Assembly: GCF_003713065.1 (NCBI RefSeq)
Contig: NZ_CP033433.1
Span: 1 to 64,000 of the forward strand
From: Cohnella candidum
GTDB lineage: Bacteria; Bacillota; Bacilli; Paenibacillales; Paenibacillaceae
Direction: 5' to 3'
Length of the DNA stretch: 64,000 nt
This document shows positions 8,151 through 17,911 of the stretch, in pieces. Positions within the stretch are counted from its first letter, which is position 1, and every line of letters begins with the position of its first letter. Position numbers and translations under genes: made by a program. The notes below the pieces were generated by a model. The model ran no database searches. It was not told the DNA's origin and was given only the letters and a program-made list of their open reading frames with translations.

Positions 8151-9855
8151 GCTCCTGTCCGGCATCGTTCAACGAATCCGAAACCAAAAGCTGCGCAGCA
8201 AGTTGTTTCTCGTGTTTCTGCTCGCCGCGATCGTGCCGGTTTCCTACCTCGTGCTCTATTCTTACCAAACCGTTAAGGACCAATTGATCCGGCAGGCGGA
8301 AAGCAACGTCGGGAGCACCATGGACCAGGTCAACAAAAACATCGAAAACACGCTCGACAACTATAAGCAAGCCTCTACCCTGATCTATTTGGATACGCAG
8401 CTGCGCAACTATTTGCTGAATGATTACGGCGCCAACGACTTGTCATTCTTGGACGCTTACGATTACATCAACAAAACCTTATACAAAATGATGGCGATTA
8501 ACTCCAATCTGAAATCGATCACGATTTATACCGACAACCATTCCTTGCACACCGACGGTTTCTTTATCAAGTATATGGAAGACCTGCCGCAATCGTTGAA
8601 GGATCAGACGCAGAAGGCCGCGGGCAATATCACCTTGTTCTTCGCGAACCGCGCCGGCGCCCAAGGGAACAACATGACGCTCGCCAGGTCTCTAAACTAT
8701 TTAAGCCTGAATTATCCGTACGGCATCCTGACCATGGAAATCACGGAACGGGAACTCCATTCGCTGATCGAGAAGGAAAACAACAACAAAACGATCATCG
8801 TCGCCGACTCGGAGGGCAATATCATTACGTCCGGCCTTCCGGACCGCAAGATCAGCAACTTGGCGCAACTCTCCGAGATGGACAGCCGGGACACGATGGT
8901 TTTCGAAAAGTCCATGAAGTACGGCTGGAAAACGGTCGTGCTGCTTCCATACAGCGAATTGCTCGGGCCGGCGCAGCGGGCCGCCCAGAACATTCTTTAT
9001 ACCGCGCTCGCCTGCATCGCCGCTGCGATCGTGCTGATCTACGCCACGAGCAAGTTCATGACCAAGCGGATCGAAATTCTGCTCCAGCAGATCCGCAAAG
9101 TCGAACGCGGTTCCTTCGACCTCACGTTTCGGCCCATGGGCCATGATGAAATCGGGCAGCTTTCCTTTGCCCTGAACAAGATGGCCTCGAAGATGACAGG
9201 GCTGATCCAGGATATTTACCGGCAGGAACTTGCCAAGAACGAAGCGGAAATGTCGAGCCTGCAAGCCCAGATCAATCCTCATTTTTTATACAATACGCTC
9301 GCCTCGATCTCGGCGCTGGCGCTGAAGAACAATAACCCCCAGGTTCACCGGATGGCGGACGACTTGGCGAGGTTTTACCGGATTTCGCTGAACAAAGGCA
9401 AGAAGAGCATCACGATCGAGCGGGAAATTAAGCTGACCGAACACTATTTATCCATCCAGCAGACGAGGTTCCGGAACTTGTTCAAGGTCCACAGCTGCTT
9501 GGACGAGTCGCTTTACCCGTATACGACGCTGAAGCTGATTTTGCAGCCGTTCATCGAGAACTGCATTAATCATGCGATCTGGGACGACGAGAGTTGCCTG
9601 AACATCGTTTTGAAACTGGAGTCAGAAGGCGACGATATCGTTTTTTCCGTCATCGACGACGGTATGGGGATTCCCGAAGCGGTATGCCGGGAACTGAATC
9701 AAGGACTCGATGAGCAGCAGGGCTTCGGCATTTTCAACGTAAACAAGCGAATTCAGCTGGCCTTCGGGGCGAAATACGGCGTGAAAATTTACAGCAGGCT
9801 CGGCATCGGCACTTCGGTCAAAATCCGTTTTCCCAAGACCAGCCTGTTTGTATGA
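8125..9855 (+). CDS. sensor histidine kinase, YesM type
   Basis: Membrane sensor kinase of 576 residues. The first helix is near residues 18-40 (F-L-V-F-L-L-A-A-I-V-P-V), followed by an extracellular region of about 250 residues, a second helix at about 290-312, a HAMP linker, the His-kinase segment Q-I-N-P-H-F-L-Y-N-T-L and an ATPase domain with N-C-I-N-H-A and D-D-G-M-G-I. This is the 5TM-independent YesM/LytS-like class that pairs with AraC-type regulators. ATG 8125 with AAGGAG at 8109-8114 is chosen; it lies inside the end of the regulator gene. It most likely senses extracellular sugar or its binding protein and phosphorylates the product of 6579-8150. Confidence 0.92.
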   Translation: MSIAKSSSELLSGIVQRIRNQKLRSKLFLVFLLAAIVPVSYLVLYSYQTVKDQLIRQAESNVGSTMDQVNKNIENTLDNYKQASTLIYLDTQLRNYLLNDYGANDLSFLDAYDYINKTLYKMMAINSNLKSITIYTDNHSLHTDGFFIKYMEDLPQSLKDQTQKAAGNITLFFANRAGAQGNNMTLARSLNYLSLNYPYGILTMEITERELHSLIEKENNNKTIIVADSEGNIITSGLPDRKISNLAQLSEMDSRDTMVFEKSMKYGWKTVVLLPYSELLGPAQRAAQNILYTALACIAAAIVLIYATSKFMTKRIEILLQQIRKVERGSFDLTFRPMGHDEIGQLSFALNKMASKMTGLIQDIYRQELAKNEAEMSSLQAQINPHFLYNTLASISALALKNNNPQVHRMADDLARFYRISLNKGKKSITIEREIKLTEHYLSIQQTRFRNLFKVHSCLDESLYPYTTLKLILQPFIENCINHAIWDDESCLNIVLKLESEGDDIVFSVIDDGMGIPEAVCRELNQGLDEQQGFGIFNVNKRIQLAFGAKYGVKIYSRLGIGTSVKIRFPKTSLFV

Positions 9856-9959
9856 AAGGCGTTTTCCGTTACGTTTAATAAAATCGGATTATAGAAAACC
9901 CTTATCGGCGGTGCTTAAATTAAAGCTAAACTAGCGGGTTCGAGTATAGCGCGCAAACA

Positions 9960-9973
9960 AGAAACCGCTGTCA
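9960..9973. promoter_or_regulatory. cre-like box (CcpA) before the binding-protein gene
   Basis: AGAAACCGCTGTCA matches the cre consensus TGWAANCGNTNWCA at every position except the first. It lies 27 bases before the start of the lipoprotein gene, where CcpA binding would reduce expression when a preferred sugar is present. Confidence 0.55.
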
Positions 9974-9999
9974 ACACACTTGAGGAGGATCAGTTCGCG

Positions 10000-11664
10000 A
10001 TGAGGGTAAAGGGTCATTATTATTTGGCGGTCGTGATGATCGTCGTGTTGTCGCTGCTGGCGGCATGCGGAAGCAATAAGGGGTCGGATGCAAGCAGTTC
10101 CCCTTCAGAGTCTGGCGCCGCTTCCCAGAGCGCGGCTCCGAGCGAGAGCGGCTCCGCGAGTCCCGCGGACGACAAGCCGATAACGTTCACCTTCTTTGAC
10201 AAGAACGTGGGAGACGCGTTCAACAATCCGGTCGCGCAAGAGATCACGAAGCGGACCGGCGTTTCGCTGGAAATCCAGCAGCCGACGGGCAACCCTTCGG
10301 AAAAGCTGAATCTGATGCTGGCGAGCAACGATTTGCCGGATTTGATGTCCATCGGCCGAGGCGACATTTTAGACAAGTATATCGCGGCGGGAGCGCTGCT
10401 GCCTCTTAACGACTTGATCGACCAATACGGCCCGCATATCAAGGAAATGTACGGCGATATGCTGAACAAGACCCGCTCGGCCGACGGCAAAAACTATTAC
10501 TTGGCCAACTGGTACGGCCTTGAGCAATATCCGATTTTCGGCTTCCTGATGAGAATGAACGTGCTGGAAGAGCTCGGAGCCGGAGATAAAATCAATAACG
10601 GCCAGCCTTTCACCCAACAAGAGTTCGTGGATCTCTTGAAGAAATACCAGGAAAAATATCCGACGGTGAACGGCAAGAAAGCCTATCCTTTCACGTTTAA
10701 CGGCGAAAACATCGGCGCGGTGAAAGGCACGTTCAAAGGCATGTACGGCATGATGCCGTATTACGAGAATAACGGGCAGCTCCAGAGCGAAGTGAAGGAT
10801 CCGAAATTCATCGAAATGATCAAGTTCATGAATTCCCTGTACACGCAAGGCTTCATCGATCCGGAATGGGCGACGAACAAGACGCAGCAGTACGAGCAGA
10901 AACTGTCGAGCGGCGCCATTTTCGCGACGGCGGACGCTTTCTGGAACGTCGGCAATCCGAACACGGCATTGAAACAAGCGGCAGCGGATCAGGCCAAAAA
11001 GGACGCCGCGCAGTTTTATCCCTACAAAGTCGTCGCGGACGGCGCGGATGCTTCGAAATTGACGTACGGTCCCAAAAGCTCGCTGGGATGGGACGGCATC
11101 GGGATCAGCAAGAGCAATAAAGATCCGGCGAGAGCCATTCGGTTCCTCGATTTCCTCGCCAGCGAGGAAGGGCAATACCTGATGATGTGGGGCATCGAAG
11201 GCGTGCATTGGGACATGAAGGATGGGAAACACGTTCCGAGACAGGAAGTGTTCGACGGCTTCGATAAGGATTGGGCCGGCTATTCCACGAAAACCGGCAT
11301 TCGCAAGTGGACGTGGGCCGTCAAGAACGGGCCGGGTACCGACGGTACGCCGTACGACCTGATCGGCCGTTACCGCCAGGATCCCGTGTCCTCCCTTGCG
11401 ATCAAAAACCTCGCGGACACGTCGTTCGACACGGCGCCATATGACAATCTGGGTCCGAGCGGCGGCACGCCGGAAGCGATCATGCAGCAGAAGGTAACCG
11501 AAATCGGGGACAAATATTTCCCTAGAATGGTCATGGCGCCGAGCGAAGCGGATGCCGTGAAGCTGTACGATAAAATGCTGCAGGAGATGGAAACGGCGGG
11601 TCTGTCGAAGCTGGAGAAGATCTATACGGACAATTACGCCAAGCGCATGGAGCTGTGGAAATAA
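10000..11664 (+). CDS. extracellular solute-binding lipoprotein (LplA type)
   Basis: A 554-residue substrate-binding protein of a carbohydrate ABC importer. The signal peptide ends in the lipobox L-L-A-A-C (Cys23), followed by a Ser/Ala/Pro-rich spacer (about 25-55) that holds the domain off the membrane. The mature part opens with P-I-T-F-T-F-F-D-K-N-V-G and has the size of LplA-like oligosaccharide binders. AGGAGG lies 11 bases upstream of the ATG. It is downstream of yesN-yesM and upstream of two GH36-type genes, so a galactoside is the best guess for its ligand. A strong stem-loop follows the stop. Confidence 0.92.
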   Translation: MRVKGHYYLAVVMIVVLSLLAACGSNKGSDASSSPSESGAASQSAAPSESGSASPADDKPITFTFFDKNVGDAFNNPVAQEITKRTGVSLEIQQPTGNPSEKLNLMLASNDLPDLMSIGRGDILDKYIAAGALLPLNDLIDQYGPHIKEMYGDMLNKTRSADGKNYYLANWYGLEQYPIFGFLMRMNVLEELGAGDKINNGQPFTQQEFVDLLKKYQEKYPTVNGKKAYPFTFNGENIGAVKGTFKGMYGMMPYYENNGQLQSEVKDPKFIEMIKFMNSLYTQGFIDPEWATNKTQQYEQKLSSGAIFATADAFWNVGNPNTALKQAAADQAKKDAAQFYPYKVVADGADASKLTYGPKSSLGWDGIGISKSNKDPARAIRFLDFLASEEGQYLMMWGIEGVHWDMKDGKHVPRQEVFDGFDKDWAGYSTKTGIRKWTWAVKNGPGTDGTPYDLIGRYRQDPVSSLAIKNLADTSFDTAPYDNLGPSGGTPEAIMQQKVTEIGDKYFPRMVMAPSEADAVKLYDKMLQEMETAGLSKLEKIYTDNYAKRMELWK

Positions 11665-11676
11665 TCACGAGAAGGA

Positions 11677-11718
11677 GAGAGCCGATTGCGGTGCTGCCAA
11701 AGCACCCTGTCGGCTCTC
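11677..11718 (+). promoter_or_regulatory. stable stem-loop without T-run after the binding-protein gene
   Basis: GAGAGCCGA (11677-11685) pairs with TCGGCTCTC (11710-11718), enclosing a second helix GGTGCT/AGCACC with loop GCCAA. There is no T tract, so it is more likely a 3'-end protecting or processing hairpin than a terminator, allowing more binding protein than downstream enzyme. Confidence 0.65.
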
Positions 11719-11741
11719 GACACAAGCGGGAGGAATAAGAG

Positions 11742-14700
11742 ATGAGCCGCAATAAGGGACGTTTCTTCAAACCATTCATGCTCATGCTGGCGATTTTGAC
11801 GGGGGTTGCCGTGATGCCGGGGAACAGTAACGGAAAGACGGTCGCGACTGTGCAAGTCGAAAACAAGAACGGCATCGTGACGGCGGGCAACGGCACGTAC
11901 GCCTTGTCGTATGATTTATCCTCGGGCAGGGGGAGCATCGCTTGGAACGGGGTAACGGTGATGGAGAATTTCCATTCGGCGTATAAGCTGGCCGGACAAG
12001 AGGCGACCGTCCGATCCACCGATCCGGCGACGCGAACGGCCGAATGGACGAAGCCGGAAACAAGCATCTACGGACGGGACGAAGTGAAGCTCACGATCAA
12101 GACCGTGGCGGACACGGGAGCCGTCATGGCGTTGAATGTCTATTTGCTTCCGGATAAAGCCTATTTCCTCGCGGATATGAGCGTGACCGACCCGACCGCT
12201 GCGCCGATCGAAATGTTGGAGCCTTTCGAGGCCGCGTCCTTGGACTTGCCGGGAGGTTCCGACAAGAGAGTTTTTACCACGCCTTACTCGAACAACTTCG
12301 ATTTCGGCGTCGCGCCCGTGCACGATTTCGGGAACAGCCAGAACGGAGCGGATCGGTTCGAGGGTGAGCAGCTGACGTGGCAGAAGTTCAACGGCATCAG
12401 CCATTGGGTCACCGCCTTGTTCGATGAAACTTCCAAACGGGGAATCGTGGCGGGAGCGGCTACCGCGAAAAAATGGAAGAGCGCCCAGCGTCTCGGCGAA
12501 GCGCAAAGCGAGAACGGCCCTTTATCGGCGTTCGCGCTGTATAACTGGGGAGGCTCGCAGAGCGGAGCCGTCGTCGAGTCGGACAAGTTTTTCGTCGGAT
12601 TCTACGATGACTATCAATCCGGATTGGAGGAGTACGGCAAAGTTTACGACACCGGCGAGCCTCATTTGAAATGGAACGGCAGCGTGCCGATGGGCTACAA
12701 CACGTACTACTCCCACTACAACTACGCGACGGCGGAAGCGATGTATCCGATGGTGGATTACATGGCGAAGTACCTGAAACCGCTGGGCTATGAGTATTTC
12801 AATCTGGACGGCGGATTCCAACCGGAGAAGGGACTGCCTTCCGAAGAAGGAATGAAAGCCTTCGCCGATTACGTGCATAGCAAAGGCTTGAAGGTCGGCG
12901 GATACCAGACGCCCTTTACCATCTACGACGCCTGGCTGGATCTTCCGATCCCGGGCACGCCGTATACCCATCGGGATATTTGCCTGAAGGATGCGAACGG
13001 CAATTTGATCCGGACTTACCTCGGCACGTATGCGATGGACGTCACCCATCCCGGCGCGCAGGTCGCGTTGCGCAACGCCATTCAACAATACGTCGACTGG
13101 GGTTTCGATTACTTAAAGCTCGACTTCATCGACATGGGCATGTATGAAGGGCAGCACTACGATCCGTCGGTCAACGGCATGCAGGCGTACCGCATCGGCA
13201 TGGGCATTATCCGCGATACGGTGCTGGCGGCCGGCCGGCCGATCTACCTGAACGAATCGATCGCGCCGCTGCTGCCGGCCGCTTTCGCCCATGGCAGAAG
13301 AAGCGCCTGCGATACGTCCATCGGCGTCGACGGTTATTCCGGCATCGAGCGCCAGGCTTTCAATACCGCGGCATCTTGGTGGACCAACGGCACGCTGTAC
13401 GAATTCAACGACCCGGACATGATCATGCCGGAAAATTTCACGCAAGGTTTCTGGTACAAATACACCCAGAACGAAGGAAAACAGCTGGCCACGACGGTCG
13501 CGATGGGCGGCGGTCATTGGCTGATCGGCGACAACCTTCCTTTCTTGTCCGAAGAACGAATGGACGTTTTGGAAAACAAGGATCTGCTCGCGATCGTCAA
13601 GATGGGCAAGGCAGCCAAGCCGGTACAAATGCCGAACGTGTACCACAAGGGAGAACGGCCGCCGTCGGTCCTGTATTTGCAAGGCGGGAAAGGCGACGTC
13701 TATGTCGGATTGACGAACTGGAGCACGAGCGAGGATACGCGGTTGACGGTGAAAATGGCCGATCTGGGACTGAATCCGCATGCCCAATACACCTTGACAG
13801 AAGTTTACTCTGGCCGCACGCTCGGCAAATTTTTGGGTGAGTTCGTCTATCCGCTGCCGCCCAAAGGGACGGCGATCGTAAAGATTAGCAATGGAGGAAG
13901 CGGCAAGGGTGATAACGAGCCTGTGAACCTGGCTCTGGGGAAACCGGTGAATGTCTCCTCCTCATGGAGTGCCGATTACGATGGGAACAAAATGACCGAC
14001 GGCCTTCTCAACACGAGATGGAGCGCGGCAGACGGACATACCAGCGGAGAATGGGCGGAGATCGATTTTGGCCAACCTGAACGGCTGAACCGCGTGGTGA
14101 TCAAGGAGCATAAGGGCTCCTACCTCCAAATCGCCAACTATGCTTTACAATACTGGGACGGCAGCCGATACGTTGATCTGACCAAAGGCTTCACGGTCGG
14201 GGACAACAAGATCATCAACTTCAAGACGGTGACGACTTCCAAGATCCGATTGTTCATGACGAGCAATTATATCATTCCGTCCATTGAAGAGATCGAAGCT
14301 TACAACGTGGAAGGCAACGGCGGCCCCGTCATCGTGCAAGACAGCAGCAACTCGGGCTATTCCTGGTACTCCGACATTCGAGCGAAGGTGCAGCGCATGC
14401 AGGTATTCACGTTGAAAAACGCCGACCTGCCGAAGTTGGACGTCTACATTTACGAAAGCTATCGCAATACGGTGCCCGCGGACGCCTACTATTTCGACAT
14501 CGTGACGCTGGATGAACAGGACAATCCGAAAGAGAAGATTTTCAGCGCGTCACTGCCCGCTTATAACATTCCGGGAAGCGATAGCGCCTACTCGATCTAT
14601 CCGCGGCTGACGAACCTGGACACCTCGAAGAAGTACGGACTCATCCTGAAATCTCCGAGCTCCGTGATGACGCCGACCACGGACAACAATTACGGGTTCG

Positions 14701-14825
14701 CTTACAGCGACGGCGATCCGTATCCGGATGGCTACGAAAAGCTGTCGCTGGACGGCGGCGTTACCTGGCTGACCGAAAACGGCGGCCGGCGCGATTTGAT
14801 CTTTACCCTCTACTCCAACGAATAG
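11742..14825 (+). CDS. secreted GH36/GH27-like glycoside hydrolase with C-terminal CBM32
   Basis: A 1027-residue exported enzyme. A signal peptide covers about residues 1-33 (F-K-P-F-M-L-M-L-A-I-L-T-G-V-A-V). A beta-rich domain (40-300) is followed by a barrel (about 305-590) with Y-F-N-L-D-G-G-F and the likely nucleophile Asp461 in K-L-D-F-I-D-M. R-R-S-A-C-D-T downstream is the probable acid/base segment. Residues 727-856 form a discoidin/F5-8 type C module (N-L-A-L-G-K-P-V-N-V-S-S onward, W-A-E-I-D-F-G), i.e. CBM32, which often binds galactose. The last 170 residues match nothing I recognise. GGGAGG precedes the ATG. It probably removes galactosyl groups outside the cell before import. Confidence 0.85.
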   Translation: MSRNKGRFFKPFMLMLAILTGVAVMPGNSNGKTVATVQVENKNGIVTAGNGTYALSYDLSSGRGSIAWNGVTVMENFHSAYKLAGQEATVRSTDPATRTAEWTKPETSIYGRDEVKLTIKTVADTGAVMALNVYLLPDKAYFLADMSVTDPTAAPIEMLEPFEAASLDLPGGSDKRVFTTPYSNNFDFGVAPVHDFGNSQNGADRFEGEQLTWQKFNGISHWVTALFDETSKRGIVAGAATAKKWKSAQRLGEAQSENGPLSAFALYNWGGSQSGAVVESDKFFVGFYDDYQSGLEEYGKVYDTGEPHLKWNGSVPMGYNTYYSHYNYATAEAMYPMVDYMAKYLKPLGYEYFNLDGGFQPEKGLPSEEGMKAFADYVHSKGLKVGGYQTPFTIYDAWLDLPIPGTPYTHRDICLKDANGNLIRTYLGTYAMDVTHPGAQVALRNAIQQYVDWGFDYLKLDFIDMGMYEGQHYDPSVNGMQAYRIGMGIIRDTVLAAGRPIYLNESIAPLLPAAFAHGRRSACDTSIGVDGYSGIERQAFNTAASWWTNGTLYEFNDPDMIMPENFTQGFWYKYTQNEGKQLATTVAMGGGHWLIGDNLPFLSEERMDVLENKDLLAIVKMGKAAKPVQMPNVYHKGERPPSVLYLQGGKGDVYVGLTNWSTSEDTRLTVKMADLGLNPHAQYTLTEVYSGRTLGKFLGEFVYPLPPKGTAIVKISNGGSGKGDNEPVNLALGKPVNVSSSWSADYDGNKMTDGLLNTRWSAADGHTSGEWAEIDFGQPERLNRVVIKEHKGSYLQIANYALQYWDGSRYVDLTKGFTVGDNKIINFKTVTTSKIRLFMTSNYIIPSIEEIEAYNVEGNGGPVIVQDSSNSGYSWYSDIRAKVQRMQVFTLKNADLPKLDVYIYESYRNTVPADAYYFDIVTLDEQDNPKEKIFSASLPAYNIPGSDSAYSIYPRLTNLDTSKKYGLILKSPSSVMTPTTDNNYGFAYSDGDPYPDGYEKLSLDGGVTWLTENGGRRDLIFTLYSNE

Positions 14826-14853
14826 ATTGCCGCAGAAGAAGGAGAGACTTGCC

Positions 14854-16965
14854 TTGTCCATTTGCTATTTGAAAGAGCAGAACCTGTTTGAAATTCGTAC
14901 GCATCGTTCGACCTATTTGTTCGGAATCAACGAGAGAGGAACGGTTCAGCACGTGTACTGGGGGAGCCCGGTCGAAGCCTCGGAATGCGCGGATCGGCTG
15001 AAGCCGAGGCACCATAGTTCTTTCGATGCGGCGATTGACCAGGAAACGGAAGAGTTCGGGGGATGGGGCGGCACTCATTTTGCGGAACCGGTTTTGCGCG
15101 CGACATTCTCAGACGGTGTGCGGGATCTTAAAATGGTGTACGACGGGTTCGGCCAACCCGGGGACCGCGAATTGGTCATTCGGCTGAAGGACGCCCATTA
15201 CGCTCTGCGGGTGGAGGTGCATTACCGGGTCATACCCGAATTCGATCTGATCGAGCGTTACGTCCAAGTCTATAACGACGAAACGCAGCCGGTGAAGATC
15301 GAGCAGATCATGTCCGCCGTATGGTCCGTTCAGGCGCTGCCGGAGTATCGGCTGACGCATGTCACGGGAAGATGGGCCGCGGAATTCCAACTCCGAAGCG
15401 AGACGTTGTCGGAAGGCAAGAAAACGCTGGAGTCGAGAAGGGGATTTACCGGTCCGCATGCTAACCCATGGTTCGCGATCGACAACGGGAAAGCCGACGA
15501 AACGTCAGGCCAAGTCTGGTTCGGGGCGCTGGGATGGAGCGGGAACTGGAAAATCGTCGCGGAAAAAACGACCTTCGGGCATGTACGGGTCGTGGGCGGG
15601 GTCAACGATTTCGACAGTTCCTTCGTGCTCGATCCGGGTAGCTCGTTTACGACGCCCGTCTTTACCGGAGGGTATACCTCGGAAGGCTTCGGAGGCATGA
15701 GCCGGAACCTTCACCGGTACCAGGCCGAATATGTTCTTCCTTCTTCCCGTCCGAGGAAAGTGCTGTATAACTCCTGGGAAGCCACGTATTTCGACGTGAC
15801 CGCCGAAGGGCAGAAAGCATTGGCCCGGCGGGCGGCGCGTCTGGGCGTTGAGCGGTTCGTCGTGGACGACGGATGGTTCGGCGCCAGAAACAGCGACCGG
15901 GCGGGATTGGGAGACTGGTACGTGAACCCGGAGAAGTTCCCGAACGGCTTGCAGGAGTTGATCGATGAGGTCAAAGGGCTGGGGATGGAGTTCGGCCTTT
16001 GGGTGGAGCCCGAATCGGTCAATCCGGACAGCGAGCTGTTCCGCAAGCATCCGGAATGGGTGTACCATTTTCCGACCCGGGAAGGCACGCTGCTGCGCAA
16101 TCAACTGCTGCTGAACCTGGCGCTGCCCGAAGTGAAGGCGTTCGTGCTTGATTTTATGACGGAGTTGCTCAGCCGCTATGAAATTTCCTTCATCAAATGG
16201 GACATGAACCGGACGGTGACGGAACCGGGTACGATGTCAGCCGAAGGCCTTGAGGGCAGGTCCGTCTGGATCCGGCATGTGGAGAACCTGTACGAGATTT
16301 GGGCGGAGCTCAGAAGAAGGTTTCCGGACGTCGAATTCGAGACCTGCGCCGGCGGGGGCGGACGAATTGACCTCGGCATTCTGCGATTCGCCGATCAGGC
16401 TTGGATCAGCGACAATACGGATGCGCGGGACCGTTTGACGATTCAAGAAGGATTCGGTTACGTTTACAGTCCGTCCGTGATGATGTGCTGGGTGACCGAA
16501 TCGCCCCACGGGTTCAACGGCAGAAGCCTGCCGCTGTCGTTCCGCTTTCACAGTGCCATGATGGGCGGGCTCGGCATTGGAGCCGACATTACCGGCTGGT
16601 CGGAGGAAGAGATGGAGGAAGCCGCGCGCTGGGTGGCGGTCTATAAGGAAATCCGGCCGACGATCATGCAGGGCGACCTGTATCGGCTGGAATCGATGCG
16701 GAATACCAACGCCGCCGCCTATCAATATGTCGGCCAAGACGGGCAGGAAGCCGTCGTCTTCGCTTTCCTTCACTCCCAGCATTTCGGATCGGAGGAGAGG
16801 CGTCTGCGGCTGCAGGGTTTGGACCCGAATGCGGTTTATGAAGTGGAAAGCGCCCCAGGCGCAACGGTGCAACGCCACGGCTCCACGTTGATGAACCTGG
16901 GGATTCCGTTGACGCTGCAAGGAGACTACAAGAGCCGATTGATTCGGTTGAAGCGGGTCGATTGA
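14854..16965 (+). CDS. alpha-galactosidase, GH36
   Basis: A classical GH36 alpha-galactosidase of about 703 residues with no signal peptide, so cytoplasmic. The catalytic nucleophile is Asp450 in I-K-W-D-M-N-R and the acid/base is probably Asp520 in I-S-D-N-T-D-A, a spacing of 70 residues as in characterised members. E-T-C-A-G-G-G-G-R-I-D-L-G is the conserved glycine-rich loop. The start is placed at TTG 14854 with GAAGGAGAG just upstream; a longer TTG frame at 14827 would absorb that ribosome site. It ends the rightward arm and should hydrolyse imported raffinose/melibiose-type sugars. Confidence 0.93.
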   Translation: MSICYLKEQNLFEIRTHRSTYLFGINERGTVQHVYWGSPVEASECADRLKPRHHSSFDAAIDQETEEFGGWGGTHFAEPVLRATFSDGVRDLKMVYDGFGQPGDRELVIRLKDAHYALRVEVHYRVIPEFDLIERYVQVYNDETQPVKIEQIMSAVWSVQALPEYRLTHVTGRWAAEFQLRSETLSEGKKTLESRRGFTGPHANPWFAIDNGKADETSGQVWFGALGWSGNWKIVAEKTTFGHVRVVGGVNDFDSSFVLDPGSSFTTPVFTGGYTSEGFGGMSRNLHRYQAEYVLPSSRPRKVLYNSWEATYFDVTAEGQKALARRAARLGVERFVVDDGWFGARNSDRAGLGDWYVNPEKFPNGLQELIDEVKGLGMEFGLWVEPESVNPDSELFRKHPEWVYHFPTREGTLLRNQLLLNLALPEVKAFVLDFMTELLSRYEISFIKWDMNRTVTEPGTMSAEGLEGRSVWIRHVENLYEIWAELRRRFPDVEFETCAGGGGRIDLGILRFADQAWISDNTDARDRLTIQEGFGYVYSPSVMMCWVTESPHGFNGRSLPLSFRFHSAMMGGLGIGADITGWSEEEMEEAARWVAVYKEIRPTIMQGDLYRLESMRNTNAAAYQYVGQDGQEAVVFAFLHSQHFGSEERRLRLQGLDPNAVYEVESAPGATVQRHGSTLMNLGIPLTLQGDYKSRLIRLKRVD

Positions 16966-16990
16966 GCGGTTGGGCGGATCAACGTGTGCG

Positions 16991-17027
16991 AAAGCCTTCG
17001 GAGAATTTTCTCCCGGGGCTTTTTTTA
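16991..17027 (+). terminator. rho-independent terminator of the galactoside arm
   Basis: AAAGCC..GGAGAA pairs with TTCTCC..GGGGCTTT, followed by seven T residues from 17020. It ends the transcript after the alpha-galactosidase gene. Confidence 0.85.
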
Positions 17028-17122
17028 TTAAAGTTGGCTAAAGTCTTTATAAACAAGGAGAAGGGACACTTTTCATCGAATTTACTGACCAATAACGCAA
17101 AGAAGTTTAAGAAGGTGATTTT

Positions 17123-17911
17123 ATGCTCGCGGAAATTCATCGCAAGATTTCTAGAAGCGGTAGCAATTTATCTGATCGTCTTGAGGATAAGTTGACCGGC
17201 GATTTTTTCGGCGCAATCCGATATATGCCGTTTGAGGTCGCGTTTCAGCATGTGATGCGTCAAGTGCGGTTTCATAATGATGACCACCAATTAGAATGGA
17301 ATGCGGTCATCGATAAGGTTGCAGGATACGAGGCCGTATTGGATTTCTGGCCGTCGCATTCAGAAGGGGAAATCGATTTATTGTTAAGACATTCTGATGC
17401 TTATGTCGGGATAGAAGTTAAATATTTTAGTTCGCTGTCCTCAGTAGACGAAGAAGACGAAGAATCAATTAGACCGGAAGAAAGCAAAAATCAATTGGTG
17501 CGATATGCAAGAATGCTTAAGGAAATAGGAAAAGATCGGCCAAAGTTTCTCGTGTTTCTAGCCCCGTATAACATATTGTTCCCAGTAGAGCATGCGATGC
17601 AGACAAGTTCAGTCTTGTTAGAAGATGTTCCTTTCGGCTACTTGGGCTGGCAGGATGTTTTATCGGCTTTGGAACAGATAGACCTTCAACCGATGCCATA
17701 CTGGCAAGCCATGATTATTAATGATCTGAAGGCATTGCTTGTTAGGAAAGGATTCGTGCACTACAAAGGATTACCTGAATCATTGCTGCATACGGAACTG
17801 ACGGATGAAGCCTATCAATATTGTAAACAAGACATCGAGCGAAGGGGCTATCTTTGGCCTGCGCACGATACAATCGAACAGGAGGACAGTTATGTCTATC
17901 ATCAGCAATAA
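17123..17911 (+). CDS. PD-(D/E)XK nuclease-like protein of unknown function
   Basis: A 262-residue soluble protein I cannot assign to a named family. The segment E83-I-D85-L-L-L, then after 12 residues E98-V-K100, is the layout of the PD-(D/E)XK nuclease core (metal-binding Asp, Glu-x-Lys on the next strand), preceded by a helix and followed by Q-L-V-R-Y-A-R-M-L typical of the helix after the core. AAGGTGA lies five bases before the ATG. It overlaps the next gene by 20 bases. Composition is clearly more AT-rich than the galactoside locus to the left, suggesting acquisition. A nuclease or nuclease-derived role, possibly in defence, is inference only. Confidence 0.6.
   Translation: MLAEIHRKISRSGSNLSDRLEDKLTGDFFGAIRYMPFEVAFQHVMRQVRFHNDDHQLEWNAVIDKVAGYEAVLDFWPSHSEGEIDLLLRHSDAYVGIEVKYFSSLSSVDEEDEESIRPEESKNQLVRYARMLKEIGKDRPKFLVFLAPYNILFPVEHAMQTSSVLLEDVPFGYLGWQDVLSALEQIDLQPMPYWQAMIINDLKALLVRKGFVHYKGLPESLLHTELTDEAYQYCKQDIERRGYLWPAHDTIEQEDSYVYHQQ

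Noticed and set aside
16962..17195. 77-residue frame after the alpha-galactosidase
   Set aside because: It runs through the terminator stem and T-run and over the next gene start, with no ribosome site.
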